This document shows, piece by piece, positions 34,001 to 45,639 of a DNA stretch of 64,000 nt (position 1 is the stretch's first letter; the number at the start of each line of letters is the position of its first letter). A model generated the notes under the pieces. It had not been told where the DNA came from. It ran no database searches and saw nothing but the letters and a program-made list of their open reading frames with translations. The stretch is taken from contig NC_063166.1 of assembly GCF_023159225.1 (NCBI RefSeq), positions 41,876,149-41,940,148 on the forward strand. The letters are read 5' to 3'. Both the position numbers and the translations under genes were made by a program. The stretch comes from Perognathus longimembris pacificus. Its lineage: Eukaryota > Chordata > Mammalia > Rodentia > Heteromyidae.

Positions 34001-34339
34001 TTGTGTTTTACTTTGAAACAAAACAAAATACAACCTAACAAAAGAGAAATATGAATAATAATTTATGGAGTACATGTCTTCTTGCTGGGCTAAGGATATT
34101 ATTTCAGGTATACTTCAGAGGAAACTATATTTTGGTTTTGGGTTGGTTTTTGAATAGTGCTATGTGCCAAGAACTTCACATACGTCATTTCACTTAATAC
34201 TTAGAAACCCCTTTCAAGTATTAGTCTCATTTTAGAGGCAAGTAATTAAGAATTAGAGTAATTTTCTCACCCATCTTCCCAGGGCTGGTTAAGTTCACAG
34301 CCATTTCTTCTGTTCTGCCAACTAACTATCTCCTAACTC

Positions 34340-34411
34340 TGAATCCATAAAAATATGAGGTGAGCACTCTACCACTAGGCCATGTTCCCAGCCCATGAAT
34401 CCATAAAAATA
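34340..34411 (-). mobile_element. 40-bp IDL head insertion with 16-bp target duplication
   Basis: Perfect direct repeats TGAATCCATAAAAATA at 34340-34355 and 34396-34411 flank a 40-bp insert. The complement of the insert is the first 40 nt of the IDL left monomer (TGGGCTGGGAACATGGCCTA onward, A-box included). The Geo half and A-tail are absent. Confidence 0.85.
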
Positions 34412-34536
34412 GCTGGAGATTCCCAGTATCATGTGTTGTGTACCACAGAGAATGGTCACACCTCATCACAAATAAAGAGCCACTTGAAATGTCAGACTCT
34501 TAGTAAATAAATATTTTGAAAGACAAATGTCAAATT

Positions 34537-34550
34537 CTTTCTTTCTTTCT

Positions 34551-34594
<44 letters not shown>

Positions 34595-34636
34595 TTTCTT
34601 CCTTTATTTCTTTCTCTCTTTCTTTCTTTCTTTTTT
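34537..34636 (+). repeat. (TTTC)n microsatellite
   Basis: TTTC tetranucleotide repeat with a few TTCC and CTCT interruptions at its 3' side. Confidence 0.95.
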
Positions 34637-34919
34637 AGCCTCCAAAAGATAAATTAGTATTCCATTAAAAGACTGACAGAGAACCTCAAAGTAAACAAGT
34701 TACCTTCTTATTCAAGAACCTGTTTGTGCACATGTACACACATACACAAACACACCCCACAGGAGACAATGAAAATTGATTCCCTTTTAAACCCAGTCCA
34801 ACACCAATTTCTTAAAAGAATTTAAAAGTGAGCATCTCTGCTGTTTTACATAGAGTCACCTAATCAAAAACAAAACAAAAGCAGATTAAGTCCATTGTTG
34901 TAAAACAGCCTACTTGGCT

Positions 34920-35158
34920 CAGTTAATTTTCTTTTTTTTTTTTTTTTTTGGCCAGTCCTGGGGCTTGGACTCTGGGCCTGAGCACTGTCCCTGGCTTCTT
35001 TTTTGCTCAAGGCTAGCACTCTGCCACTTGAGCCACAGCGCCACTTCTGGCCATTTTCTGTATATGTGGTGCTGGGGAATCAAACCCAGGGCCTCATGTA
35101 TATGAGGCAGGCACTCTTGCCACTAGGCCATATCCCCAGCCCAGTTAATTTTCTTTTT
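34920..35158 (-). mobile_element. IDL-Geo SINE with 17-bp target duplication
   Basis: The element 34937-35141 lies between perfect copies of CAGTTAATTTTCTTTTT (34920-34936, 35142-35158). Full-length, with GGGGAATCAAACCCAGGG as the B-box complement (one substitution from the 36661 copy). Confidence 0.94.
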
Positions 35159-35163
35159 AATTT

Positions 35164-35402
35164 TTGTTGTTGTTTTTGTGCTAGTATTGGGGCTTGAACG
35201 CAGTCTGAGTGTTATCCCTTAGCGTTTTTGCTCAAGCAGGGCTAGCACTCTATCAGTTAAGCCTCAGCTCTATTTTTGGCTATTTGCTGGTTAATTGGAA
35301 ACAAGAGACTTGCAGACTTTCCTGCTTGGTCTGGCATCATACTTCGATCCTCAGATCTCAGTCTCTTAAGTAGTTGGTATTAAGGCCACTGGAGCTTGTC
35401 TT
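35164..35402 (-). mobile_element. 7SL-like/Geo SINE
   Basis: Antisense copy between two IDL-Geo elements: GCTAGTATTGGGGCTTGAAC, GCTAGCACTCTATCAGTTAA, GCTGGTTAATTGGAAACAAG. It is more diverged than its IDL-Geo neighbours. Confidence 0.85.
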
Positions 35403-35637
35403 AATTAATGTTTTCTTTTTTTTTTTTTTTGGCCAGTCCTGGGCCTTGGACTCAGGGCCTGAGCACTGTCCCTGGCTTCTTCCCGCTCAAAGCTAGCACT
35501 CCGCCACTTGAGCCACAGTGCCGCTTCTGGCCGTTTTCCGTATATGTGGTGCTGGGGAATCGAACCTAGGGCCTCGTGTATACGAGGCAGGCACTCTTGC
35601 CACTAGGCTATATCCCCAGCCCAATTAATGTTTTCTT
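35403..35637 (-). mobile_element. IDL-Geo SINE with 15-bp target duplication
   Basis: The element 35418-35622 is flanked by AATTAATGTTTTCTT (35403-35417, 35623-35637). It retains CpGs (TTCCCGCTCAAAGC, GCCGTTTTCCGTATA), a sign of recent insertion. Confidence 0.94.
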
Positions 35638-36645
35638 GATGAATACCAAATCAACATAGATGAATTTAAGCAATGGATTTCTACTGTAATATTTGAAGGA
35701 ACTTGGCAATCCTCATGTGAGTAATGATATTGGGGCAGCAATTTACATGAGCAGAAGAAAGTGACATGGCTTGAAGCTTCCTGTTTACCTTGATGCACTG
35801 GAATACTAATAAGCACCACTTAACATTTCCAGGGGGGTCTTGGGAAATTGTTATCAATGCTGTGAATACAAAGATACCCATATATGTTCATCAAAAGCAA
35901 TAGAAAAATATATACATAGTTTTCTTAAAGAGCTAGCAGCATATGTGGGAAAAATGAAATACCTCAGTAATGTATAGATAAGCAGTATGTACTATGTATG
36001 CATGACTTTGTTGTTGACAAAGTCACAGGTTCAGCTAATACCAGAAACTATTAAATTTTAGTTAAAGGTTAGAGAAAATTAGACACCTAACTATTGCACA
36101 TATGAATACACAGGACTACAATTCTATTCATGGAACCCATTCACTGCCAATCTCGTATTTTATGAGACTTACGAAAATCTTATCCAGAGTTTTATGTTTT
36201 TTCATTGAGAAGTTTCCCTCTGTACGTAGTGCCAGGATAAGTTCTTAGAGCAGAAAGAAAGAGTTTTGTGTTCTCTCTCATTTGGGACTATTTCCTCCCA
36301 GTCATGGAAAAGATGGCATTCCCAGGAAGGCTGCTCCACTGTGGCTCTCAACAAAGGACAAGGAGAGTCTACACGGACTGCGTCCTCTCAGGCCCATGGT
36401 CTTGAGTGGCCAGGATCATTGAATGAATAGCTAGAAAGCACTTGGTCTAGTGTCAAGTAAATGAATACCCTTCTTAAATTGAAATTCTTTCTTTTTTTCC
36501 TGTATGATGTCCTTTACATTTTATTCTAGAATAGACCAGGAGAGAGAGAAAACACATTGATAACTTTTCATGCTAAGGTTAGGTAGAGAAAAAGTAGCAC
36601 TATGAAATTGAATATGTAATGGAACTGTTATTTATCTTGAGTGTG

Positions 36646-36888
36646 TAAAGTGAGACTCTTTTTTTTTTTTTTTTTTTTTTGGCCAGTCCTGGGGCTTGGA
36701 CTCAGGGCCTGAGCACTGTCCCTGGCTTCTTCCCGCTCAAGGCTAGCACTCTGCCACTTGAGCCACAGCGCCGCTTCTGGCCGTTTTCCGTATATGTGGT
36801 GCTGGGGAATCGAACCCAGGGCCTCGTATATCCGAGGCAGGCACTCTTGCCACTAGGCCATATCCCCAGCCCCTAAAGTGAGACTCTT
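36646..36888 (-). mobile_element. IDL-Geo SINE with 15-bp target duplication
   Basis: The element 36661-36873 is flanked by TAAAGTGAGACTCTT (36646-36660, 36874-36888). Close to consensus, with CpGs kept (TCCCGCTCAAGGC, CAGCGCCGCTTCTGGCCG). Probably the youngest copy here. Confidence 0.95.
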
Positions 36889-37066
36889 AATTGGCTTTCA
36901 CCAATGTGTTTCGAGACCTCTGGCATGGAATTAAAAGTTCTCTCCAATCAGAGCAATTTTATTGTGAATACCAGCTCTGCCATTGTCTGATTGAGGATCT
37001 TGGGAAATGAAAATGGGTTTTTAATAATGGAAGTTTCTACGTTGCAGAGTAAATATTGTATAAAGC

Positions 37067-37285
37067 GCTAGGTTGGATCTGTAATCCTAGCTACTTGTAG
37101 GAGGCTGAGATCTGAGGCTCAAGATTCAAAGCCAGCCCATGCTGACAAATATGAGAGATTGTTGTCTCCAACTAGCCAAGCAAAAGTGGAGACATGGCCC
37201 AAGTGGTAGAGCACCAGCTTTGAGGGACAATGCCAAACAAGAGCATGAAGTCCTGAGTTCAAGCCCGAGTACTGGTGCAAGCATA
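37067..37285 (+). mobile_element. 7SL-like/Geo SINE
   Basis: Sense copy: CTGTAATCCTAGCTACTTGT, TGGCCCAAGTGGTAGAGCAC, CTGAGTTCAAGCCCGAGTAC. The tail continues into an irregular CATG/CA-rich stretch to 37354. Confidence 0.85.
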
Positions 37286-38085
37286 TGTACATGCACATGC
37301 ATCTGTAGTGCATGAACACACATGTGTACACGTGCATGCATACACACACACACAGAAATCGTTCTTAGCACACAAGCAGTATATAGTATGCATTCAGCTT
37401 ATGAGTTTCTCTATTCTTGGAGGCTGGAACAGAGACATATCTTCTGTGGGTCAGGAGATGCCATCCTGTGCCAGTGCCCACAGCTACTGGCGCCTGAAAG
37501 AACAAGGTGGGGATGAATACTGCTGGAGGACTTGGAAGGCTCCTGTTTGGATTGAGCCACACCCCAAAGCTTCCTTCCAGCCTTGGTTGCTATTGTTAGG
37601 GTATGTCACCAGATCTTTGAGATTTCAAGATTGATAGATGTTCTTCAATAATTCCTGCCCTCTCTTTCTCCACCAATTTTTACATGTAGGGTTTCAAAAA
37701 GAAATTACGGGAAATTTGAGGGAGAGAAAAATAAAGCTTTGCTTTTTGAAGTTTCTAGCAATTTCTATACTGAGAACTTCTATTTTAATGTTTTTTCTTA
37801 GCCTGACAAATAATAGAAATAAGCAACAAGAAGCTGTTTTTTTGTGTGTTTTTTTTGTTTGTTTGTTTTTTTATATGGCTAGGAATTATAAAACTATCTA
37901 CCGGTGACAAACCACTGGATGTTTTAATAAATTATAGACACAAATAAGTAATTATGTAGTTATTGTTTAAATTTTCCTAATTGTATTCCCTTACATATGA
38001 AAAAGAATACATACTCACACATTTTTTTTTCTTTTAAGGGACTTCATAGTAAATGTTTTTGTTTTGACCTCTGTTGCAAGAATAT

Positions 38086-38208
38086 TTTGCTCTCTCTGTC
38101 TCTCTGTCACTGTCTTTCTCCCTTTTCCCTCTCCAGTTCTCTCTCTCTCTCTTTCATTCTCTCTCTTCTCTTTCCCTTCCACCACCGTGTGTGTGTGTGT
38201 ATGTGTGT
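38086..38208 (+). repeat. (TC)-rich then (TG)n low-complexity tract
   Basis: CTCT and CTGT units (38086-38180) followed by TG repeats (38186-38208). No SINE adjoins it on the 3' side. Confidence 0.85.
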
Positions 38209-38236
38209 AAAACAATGCTCTAAAAGTAAAAATAAA

Positions 38237-38343
38237 TAGCTGAGTGTGATGGTGCAATCCTGTAATCCCAGATACTTGAGAAGTGGAAATCAGGAAGATT
38301 TCATTCCAAGATTAGCCCAGGCACAAAGGTAGCAAGACCTCCA
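38237..38343 (+). mobile_element. B1-like (7SL-derived) monomer
   Basis: GCTGAGTGTGATGGTGCAAT, CCTGTAATCCCAGATACTTG, TTAGCCCAGGCACAAAGGTA and GCAAGACC follow the B1/Alu layout. The Geo half does not follow it, so it looks like a free 7SL-type monomer. Confidence 0.65.
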
Positions 38344-39309
38344 CCTTAATGAATCAAGTTAGGAGTGATAATTTACACTACAATATTAGCTACACAAAAG
38401 CAGTGTGGAAGTCTTAAGTCTCATGGCTATAAAAATAAACAATAGCAAAACTAATGTCCCTTTAGGTCATACTTTGCCAAATCCTGCCATAGAACATAAG
38501 AAATGTGAGAAATACCTTCTCCCAGAAGTAACCATGCATTTGTTTACTACCATAAAGTGGCCCAGTCTATACCAATGGCTGATATAATCCAATGATCAAA
38601 ATAGACCCAGCTGCTGCCATGTAGAATTGACTTTATCACAGGAGAAGTCAACCAGATAACCAGTGTATGACATGAGGCTGTGTTTCACACAATTAGAGAT
38701 AAGTAGAACAGAGGCCTTTCAAGCAGATAAGGCCCTGCAGTTTGCTGTAGCACTTGGGCAGGAGCACACATGTGTCTTTAATTTTATAGGTTTATACAGG
38801 GGGACCCCAAGCAGTCTCCACAGGACCTCTGCAGGATCATGGTTTGGTTTTTCTTTTTCTTTCTTATCCTTTCTGTAGCCACTTCTGCCTAGCTTACCTG
38901 TCCTTTATCCCCTAGCCAGACTTCTCAGTGTGATTCAGAATTTGTGTTTCCAAAGGTCAATTGCCAAGCTGTGTATCTTTGCCTGTTTTTTTTTTTAAAG
39001 TGTGTTAATGTAACTGACTCCCAAAGAGTGACTTCTCTATTAGTGTCTGAAATCCTGAGGTTTGAGTTACTCACTCAGTTGCTAGTGGTGTCAAGTAGAC
39101 ACAAAGCCTTAAAACTTAGAGTCAGTAAAAGTTGGCACTTCCATTGAGCCTTTCTTTAGAAAAGAGAGTGGATTAGATGGATCCAAAAATTTCCACAGTG
39201 GCATGTACACATCCCATTCCTAACTTACTTTATTAAATGATGGCATCCATTGAGGTCATCAGTTACCTATGAGAGATTACAGCCCACCTGGACTGTGTTC
39301 TCATAATAG

Positions 39310-39470
39310 ATTTTCCCTCAAACTATAATATATAATATGTGATATCATAATTGTAAAATAATATAATACAATAATTTTAATGTGCATTCAAATATAGAAT
39401 ATGTAACATAGTAATGATATAATAACATAATACAATATATAAACCATATAATGCATTATAATAATTTATT
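39310..39470 (+). repeat. AT-rich low-complexity region
   Basis: Almost only A and T with repeated ATAATATA and TAATACA words, possibly an expanded (ATAAT)n-type sequence. Confidence 0.8.
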
Positions 39471-39972
39471 TCTTTAAACCTTAAGTTAGATAATTACATA
39501 TCCTTTTCTTGACCGAAACCTAGTTTCTTACCTTTTTCCTGTTCATTCCACCTACTCATTGTTTTCTCTTTCTATTCTAGTCCATTCTGGAGGAAATCCT
39601 GGGATAGGTTGTATGTTCTTTCTCCTTAATATGATCTTCTTTCTAGATATTGTCTTCTTTTCTAGTCTGTAGGAGACCAACTTGAAAGCTGCCTTTACCA
39701 CAGGTCCTTCTATGTTTCTATGAGTTTTTTTACAATCTACCAATGTACCAATGTAGATGTTATCTACATCACACACTTCTCTTCCAGGCCGTATATACAT
39801 GCCATGCTTCCTCCCCCAGGTACTCTTTGAGGGTGCCATGCCCATTATTCATTCCTTCGGTGACGTAGAAAATAAATGAATCCAATCTCTGACCTTGAAG
39901 CCTGCTCATTAATAAACACCTTCAACAGCAGATGAACTGCACATAAAGAATAGAATATTTACCATATGTCAA

Positions 39973-40190
39973 TTATGCAAGCCTATAATCCTACCTACTC
40001 AGAAGTCTGAGATCTGAAGATCCCCATTCCAAGCCAGCCTGAGCAGGACAATTCATGAGACTCATATCTAATTAACCACCCAAAACAGCCCAAAGTGGAG
40101 AAGTGACTCATGTGATGGAGTGCTAACCTTGAGTGAAAAGGCTAAGGGATAGCGCCTGAGCCTGAGTTCAAGGTCCACTACCAGCACACA
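39973..40190 (+). mobile_element. 7SL-like/Geo SINE
   Basis: Sense copy, 5'-truncated by about 20 nt: GCCTATAATCCTACCTACTC, CCTTGAGTGAAAAGGCTAAG, CCTGAGTTCAAGGTCCACTA. Confidence 0.84.
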
Positions 40191-40489
40191 CACAATGGAG
40201 ATCTCAAACAGAAGCTCTCACTGAACTTTATCTGCCTTTCATTCTCTCCTGCCCACTCTGTGTTTCTATCTATCACATTCTTCCCAAGAGGAAAACTATC
40301 CTGAGCCAATCAAGGTGGGCCCATAAACCAAAGTTTAATACAGAAAACATTGTTTTGTAAATCAGGTGCCATGGACTCTGATGAGTTCCAGGAGGCCTGC
40401 ACCAGGGTGCTAAGTCAGAACATGGGCAGCATTTCCATTTAACTTTTGTTACTCTCATACCAGTGTTTCCATTAATTATTCCCACATGA

Positions 40490-40585
40490 CAAAACACCAA
40501 ACTACTCACTGCCTTACATATGAATCTGTAAGCCCTCTGTACCACACTTCGACAGTAAAGAAAAAGTTTAATAAAAAAAATAAAG
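40490..40585 (+). mobile_element. LINE-1-like 3' end, short
   Basis: ACTACTCACTGCCTTACATA, TGAATCTGTAAGCCCTCTGT and CACTTCGACAGTAAAG match the last 90 nt of the 11345 module, with an A-rich tail that hosts the next SINE. Confidence 0.6.
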
Positions 40586-40812
40586 AGAGGGGCTGGGGAT
40601 ATGGCCTAGTGGCAAGATCGCTTGCCTCTTATACATGAAGCCCTCGGTTCGATTCCCCAGCATCACATATACAGAAAATGGCTGGAAGTGGCACTGCAGC
40701 TCAAGTGGCAGAGTGCTAGCCTTGAGCAAAAAGAAGCCAGGGACAGTGCTCAGGCCCTGAGTCCAAGGCCCAGGACTGGCAATAATAATAATAATAATAA
40801 TGATAAAGAGAA
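40580..40812 (+). mobile_element. IDL-Geo SINE with (AAT)n tail
   Basis: The element starts GGGGCTGGGGATATGGCCTA (about 40590) and ends CCCAGGACTGGC, then (AAT)n at 40780-40802. A short ATAAAGAGA target duplication lies at 40580-40588 and 40804-40812. It was inserted into the A-rich end of an L1 fragment. Confidence 0.9.
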
Positions 40813-41181
40813 ATATGGAGTGCACATAAAGTCACCAGTTTCAAAAGAGACCCATTCCAGGAACTCTATTCCCCACTCTGGGGCCCAGAGCTCAGGGTTA
40901 ACTGGATGCTGATTGATGAAAAATAGATTGGAGCTTGGAAAATGGTAAAGATGGTGGCCAAACTGTGGCAGTTTGTGTTTTACCTAGACACTATTTTCAT
41001 AGGCATTTTGAGGGAAGGAGCTCTATATTTCCAATGCCTCCTTCATCATCACTCAGGAAATATTTGTCTTTTTGTCAGGAATATTGGGGACCTATACACT
41101 CTACAGTGAAGTCCTAGCCAGTGTGAGTCCCAGCCTGTTGAACATCAGAATAGGCAATGGACAGATACAAAACTACAAAAG

Positions 41182-41412
41182 TAGCTGGGCACTGGTGGCC
41201 CTCACCTGTAATTCTAGTTACTTAGAAGGCTGAGGACTGGGGATTGTGATTCAGAGCTAACTGCAGGAGAAATGTCTGTGCAACTGAAATCTCCCAATTA
41301 ACTAGCCAAGAGCTGGAAGTAGAGCTGAGGCTCCAGTGGTGGAGCTAGCCTTGTGTGGAAAAAGCAAGCAGACAGCTCCCAGGCTCTGAATTCATTCCTG
41401 GTACTTGTACAA
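41182..41412 (+). mobile_element. 7SL-like/Geo SINE
   Basis: Sense copy: AGCTGGGCACTGGTGGCCCT, CACCTGTAATTCTAGTTACT, AGCTGAGGCTCCAGTGGTGG, ending ATTCCTGGTACTTGTACA. Confidence 0.86.
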
Positions 41413-41544
41413 ACAAAAAGTGAGGTCATGATTCGCCAGATCCAATTGTGCTGAAGAGTTACATAGGAAGATTATAGGTGCTGTATGAATAAATGAGAAT
41501 AGGCGTCTTACCTACATTTTTTAGCCTTCCCTTAGGGAATGACA

Positions 41545-41672
41545 TTCAAGCTAGGAAGTCTAGAAAGACTACTAGATGTGGAAGTGAGGCTTGGCTCAAA
41601 TGGGAGAGAAGCAGCCTTGACCAGAAAAAGCCAAGCAAGAACACAGGCCCTGAGTTCACTCCCATACCAGGG
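41545..41672 (+). mobile_element. SINE right-half (Geo) fragment
   Basis: Only the Geo half is recognisable: TTGGCTCAAATGGGAGAGAA, GCCTTGACCAGAAAAAGCCA, CCCTGAGTTCACTCCC. Confidence 0.7.
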
Positions 41673-41768
41673 GTGGGGGAAGAGTAGCATAGGCTCCATG
41701 AGTTATCAGAGGGGAAGAGTAATACGAAAGTACGTATCAGCATCTGAGGGGTAGGGAAGGGAGTCACA

Positions 41769-41988
41769 ATGGCCAGGCTTTGGTGGCTCACATCTGGGAT
41801 GTTAGCTACTCGCAAGGTTGATATTGAAGCCAGTCTGGGCAGGAAAGTGTGTGAGACTTTTACTTGCAATTAGCCAGCAAAAAGCCAAATGTGGAGATGT
41901 AGCTCAAGTGGCAGAGCTCCAGACTTAAGTGTAACAGTGAGGAGATAATGACTAGACCCTGAGTTCAAGCCTCAGTAACGGCACCAAA
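41769..41988 (+). mobile_element. 7SL-like/Geo SINE 118 bp before exon 4
   Basis: Sense copy: ATGGCCAGGCTTTGGTGGCT, TTAGCTACTCGCAAGGTTGA, GATGTAGCTCAAGTGGCAGA, GAGTTCAAGCCTCAGTAACG. Its 3' end is near the likely branch-point region of intron 3. Confidence 0.86.
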
Positions 41989-42047
41989 AGAAAAACATAT
42001 ATAATATAGAATCTGCAGAAAGCATTCAAATGCTGACACTTGGATAG

Positions 42048-42911
<864 letters not shown>

Positions 42912-42964
42912 TAAATCCTGTGTCCTTCTGACCTTGAGCCTGGCCCAAGTCTACTTCTTTGGGG

Positions 42965-43290
42965 AACAAAAAGCGTTATGTTTAATATTTTTATTAGTGT
43001 CGATTAATTATGCATAGTAATGAGCTTCATTATGACATTTTCATACATGCATGCACTTTCCTGTCCTGTCCCTCCCCACATTCTGCATATAAGAGAAAAC
43101 ATGATAACTAATGTTTCTGAGTCTGGCTTATTCCTTTCCATGTGATTATCTCCAGTTCAGTCCATTTTTCTGCAGACAACGCATCTCATTCTTTATAGTC
43201 AAATTATACTCCTGTGTGCATATACATCACATTTCCCTCATCTGTTCTCTTTGATGGACACCTGGGTTGATTCTGTAACTTGGCTAACTT
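42965..43290 (-). mobile_element. LINE-1 3' UTR fragment
   Basis: TTGATGGACACCTGGGTTGA, ATTATACTCCTGTGTGCATA and TGATTATCTCCAGTTCAGTC are complements of a well-known mammalian L1 3' segment. It starts 60 bp after the exon 4 donor. Confidence 0.72.
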
Positions 43291-43297
43291 TCACTAG

Positions 43298-43502
43298 CAC
43301 TCAGTCCTATCCCTTATGGTTGAATTCTGGGTCTCACAGCTGGCTGGCCCTCTACCACTTGAGCCATACCTCCAGCCCAGCTTTTTGCTGGTTACTTTGG
43401 AGATGGTGTCACATAGACGTTTCTGTCTAGACTGGCTTCAAATCATGACCCTCCAGATTTTAGCTTCCTGAGTACTTAGGATTACAGACATGAGTTACCA
43501 GC
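43298..43502 (-). mobile_element. 7SL-like/Geo SINE
   Basis: Antisense copy: GGCCCTCTACCACTTGAGCC, TTGCTGGTTACTTTGGAGAT, CTTAGGATTACAGACATGAG. The terminal Geo sequence is diverged. Confidence 0.83.
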
Positions 43503-43564
43503 TTTTCCCTATTTTTCCCTCTCTTACAGTTTTACTTAGTTCTCTCTCCTCTACACTGTTGACA

Positions 43565-43625
43565 AATACATTATACATATATGTATATATATACCATATA
43601 TATGTATATATAATCTTTATATAAT
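43565..43625 (+). repeat. Alternating AT tract
   Basis: TATATG and TATATA words around a near-palindromic centre; low complexity. Confidence 0.75.
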
Positions 43626-44508
43626 TGTACAATGTATGAGCACAATCATCTTGATTAATGTCTATAATCATATTGACTTCTAGCTTGCAGAAGGAAGACT
43701 TCTTGGAGTCTAAATCCATGTTCTCCTGACACCCAAGACATGTAGCCAGGTGGCTAGGATGGTGAAATTGATCATCAATAGTCACTAAAAAATTTTAGTT
43801 AATGACTTAGTGACTAGAAACAGCCAGGATATCCTTCTGGGTGATGAGCCCCAGGCATTTACATGGCTATTGTCTCTGGACAGACTGCAGGATATACTTT
43901 GTATATATTCAGAAGTGTTGAACTTGTGAAGTTGGGACCCAAGCATCCCTGTGTGTTCCTGGCTCCCCAGACAGTTGAAACTGAATCAAATCCATATGTC
44001 AAGGCAACGACTCATACAGTGACCCATTAAAAAGAAAGCTTTCTTCCAGGATGTGCCTATAAGAACCATTCCTTGGAACACTGATATCAAACCACTTGAC
44101 CTTCCTTAGGTACTTGACAAGGTCTGCCATTGTTGTTACTTAGTCAAGCTGTATAAGCTACACTATCAAACGTTTAAGTTGAAAGTGATTTTTTGCTAAA
44201 AGTATTTTTCTTGTTCCTCTGAGTCCCATGTTCACATATGGTCAATAAAAGAGTTTAACACAGGCCTATCAGTCAAAACTCAATTATGTGTCACATCTTT
44301 GAAAATTAAAATAAGATTTAGATTTGGTCTTGAACTCTGAAAATACTTTCATATAATTTTCATTTAGGTGAGTTGTAGAATTATATTACATCCTTGGAAA
44401 GCTAGAATATGTCTTGGAGTAAACAAAGATTAAAACAATCCTGAAGTGATCAATGAATGTCTTTTTTCTTTATCTTAGAGTTTCAAGAATGAAAGAAAAA
44501 TTATTTAA

Positions 44509-44728
44509 TTTGTACTGGCTCATGCTTGAAACCCTAGCTACTTGGGAGACTGAGCTCTAGAGAATTGAGATTCAAGACTAGACCGGGTAGAACAGTCCAC
44601 AAGACTTCATCTCTAAAATAACCCAGTCAAAAGCAGGGATGAAGGCATGGTTCAAGTGGTAGAGTGCCAGCTAAGCAAGCAAGGCAAGCATGTGTGAGGC
44701 CCTGAGTTCAGACACTGGTACCAAAACC
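44509..44728 (+). mobile_element. SINE, AGCAAGC variant of the right half
   Basis: Sense copy with a 7SL-like left half (TACTGGCTCATGCTTGAAAC, AGCTACTTGGGAGACTGAGC). The right half reads GGTTCAAGTGGTAGAGTGCC then AGCTAAGCAAGCAAGG and GAGGCCCTGAGTTCAGACAC, distinct from the common Geo half. Confidence 0.8.
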
Positions 44729-44984
44729 AGAAACATTTAATTTTCACTGCAAAAGTAAAAGTAAGCATCTAAAATGTCTTGGCGAGATTTTTTCATATTA
44801 TCTGTGATGACATTCATTATAGGCCAGATAAGACTCTGGCACTTCCTTACCTTAGCATGCTTGGTTTATAATCTTCCAAGGGTTTTCTGCGAGAGACATT
44901 CTATTTTTCTTTTTAATGACTGTTTATGCTCTATCTTGCTGTGTTGTTCTTATTTAAAACAACATTGTGGAGTTTTTGTTTTTG

Positions 44985-45198
44985 AATTTGGGCCTCTTAC
45001 TCTCACTTGGCTATTTTGCTCAAAGCTAATATTCAGGTGATAACCTTGAGCTCTCCTTCACTTCCAGCTTTTTGCTAAGTAATTGGATATAAGATTCCCA
45101 TGGACTTTTCTGCCTTGACTACCTTTGAACTGCTGTCTTTAGGTCTCAGCCTCCTGAGTATATAGGAGTACAGGTATAAGCCATCAGCATTTGAAGCA
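44985..45198 (-). mobile_element. 7SL-like/Geo SINE 113 bp before exon 5
   Basis: Antisense copy: TTGGCTATTTTGCTCAAAGC, TGCTAAGTAATTGGATATAA, TCTCAGCCTCCTGAGTATAT. The Geo half is heavily mutated. Confidence 0.8.
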
Positions 45199-45310
45199 CT
45201 GTGAATTCTTTTTAACAGCTGTAAACTTGCAGAGTGACACATATCAGTCATAGTGTGAAAATACAGCCATTATAATGAAATGAAAAACCCTAATGCCTGT
45301 TTTTGTTTAG

Positions 45311-45452
45311 GTGGGAACTGCAAGATACATGGCCCCAGAAGTCCTAGAGTCCAGGATGAATTTGGAGAATGTTGAGTCCTTCAAGCAGACAGATGTATAC
45401 TCTATGGCCCTGGTGCTCTGGGAGATGACATCTCGCTGTAATGCGGTGGGAG
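45311..45452 (+). CDS. TGFBR2: TGFBR2 exon 5: kinase activation loop end and alpha-F helix
   Basis: This exon encodes codons 419-466 (142 nt). It begins [20 protein letters not shown] and continues [20 protein letters not shown] to NAVG. It carries the end of the activation segment with the APE motif, and the [11 protein letters not shown] helix that anchors the C-lobe. R460, a frequent Loeys-Dietz substitution site in human, is intact. The acceptor is TTTTGTTTAG|G and the donor is AG|GTATGT. I found no amino-acid difference from human in this exon, which fits strong constraint on the kinase core. Reading past 45452 meets intronic sequence, so the longer open frame continuing to 45523 is not coding. 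Confidence 0.98.
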
Positions 45453-45639
45453 GTATGTACAGACCACAGCCTGGCGTGCTCCCGGGAGCTGCCTTCCGAA
45501 AGACAGTACACTATTTGCTCTGAGCCTAAGTCCAGGGATTCATCACAAAGCAATTAACTCCACAGTGACAGCTACTTGAAGCCACTCTACATGGAATTAA
45601 GCTAAACTTTTTTTTAATCCAATGTTATTTGTTTGCTCA

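Noticed and set aside
45453..45523. Read-through of exon 5 as an alternative C-terminus
   Set aside because: A perfect GTATGT donor at 45453 continues the human exon structure; no evidence for intron retention.
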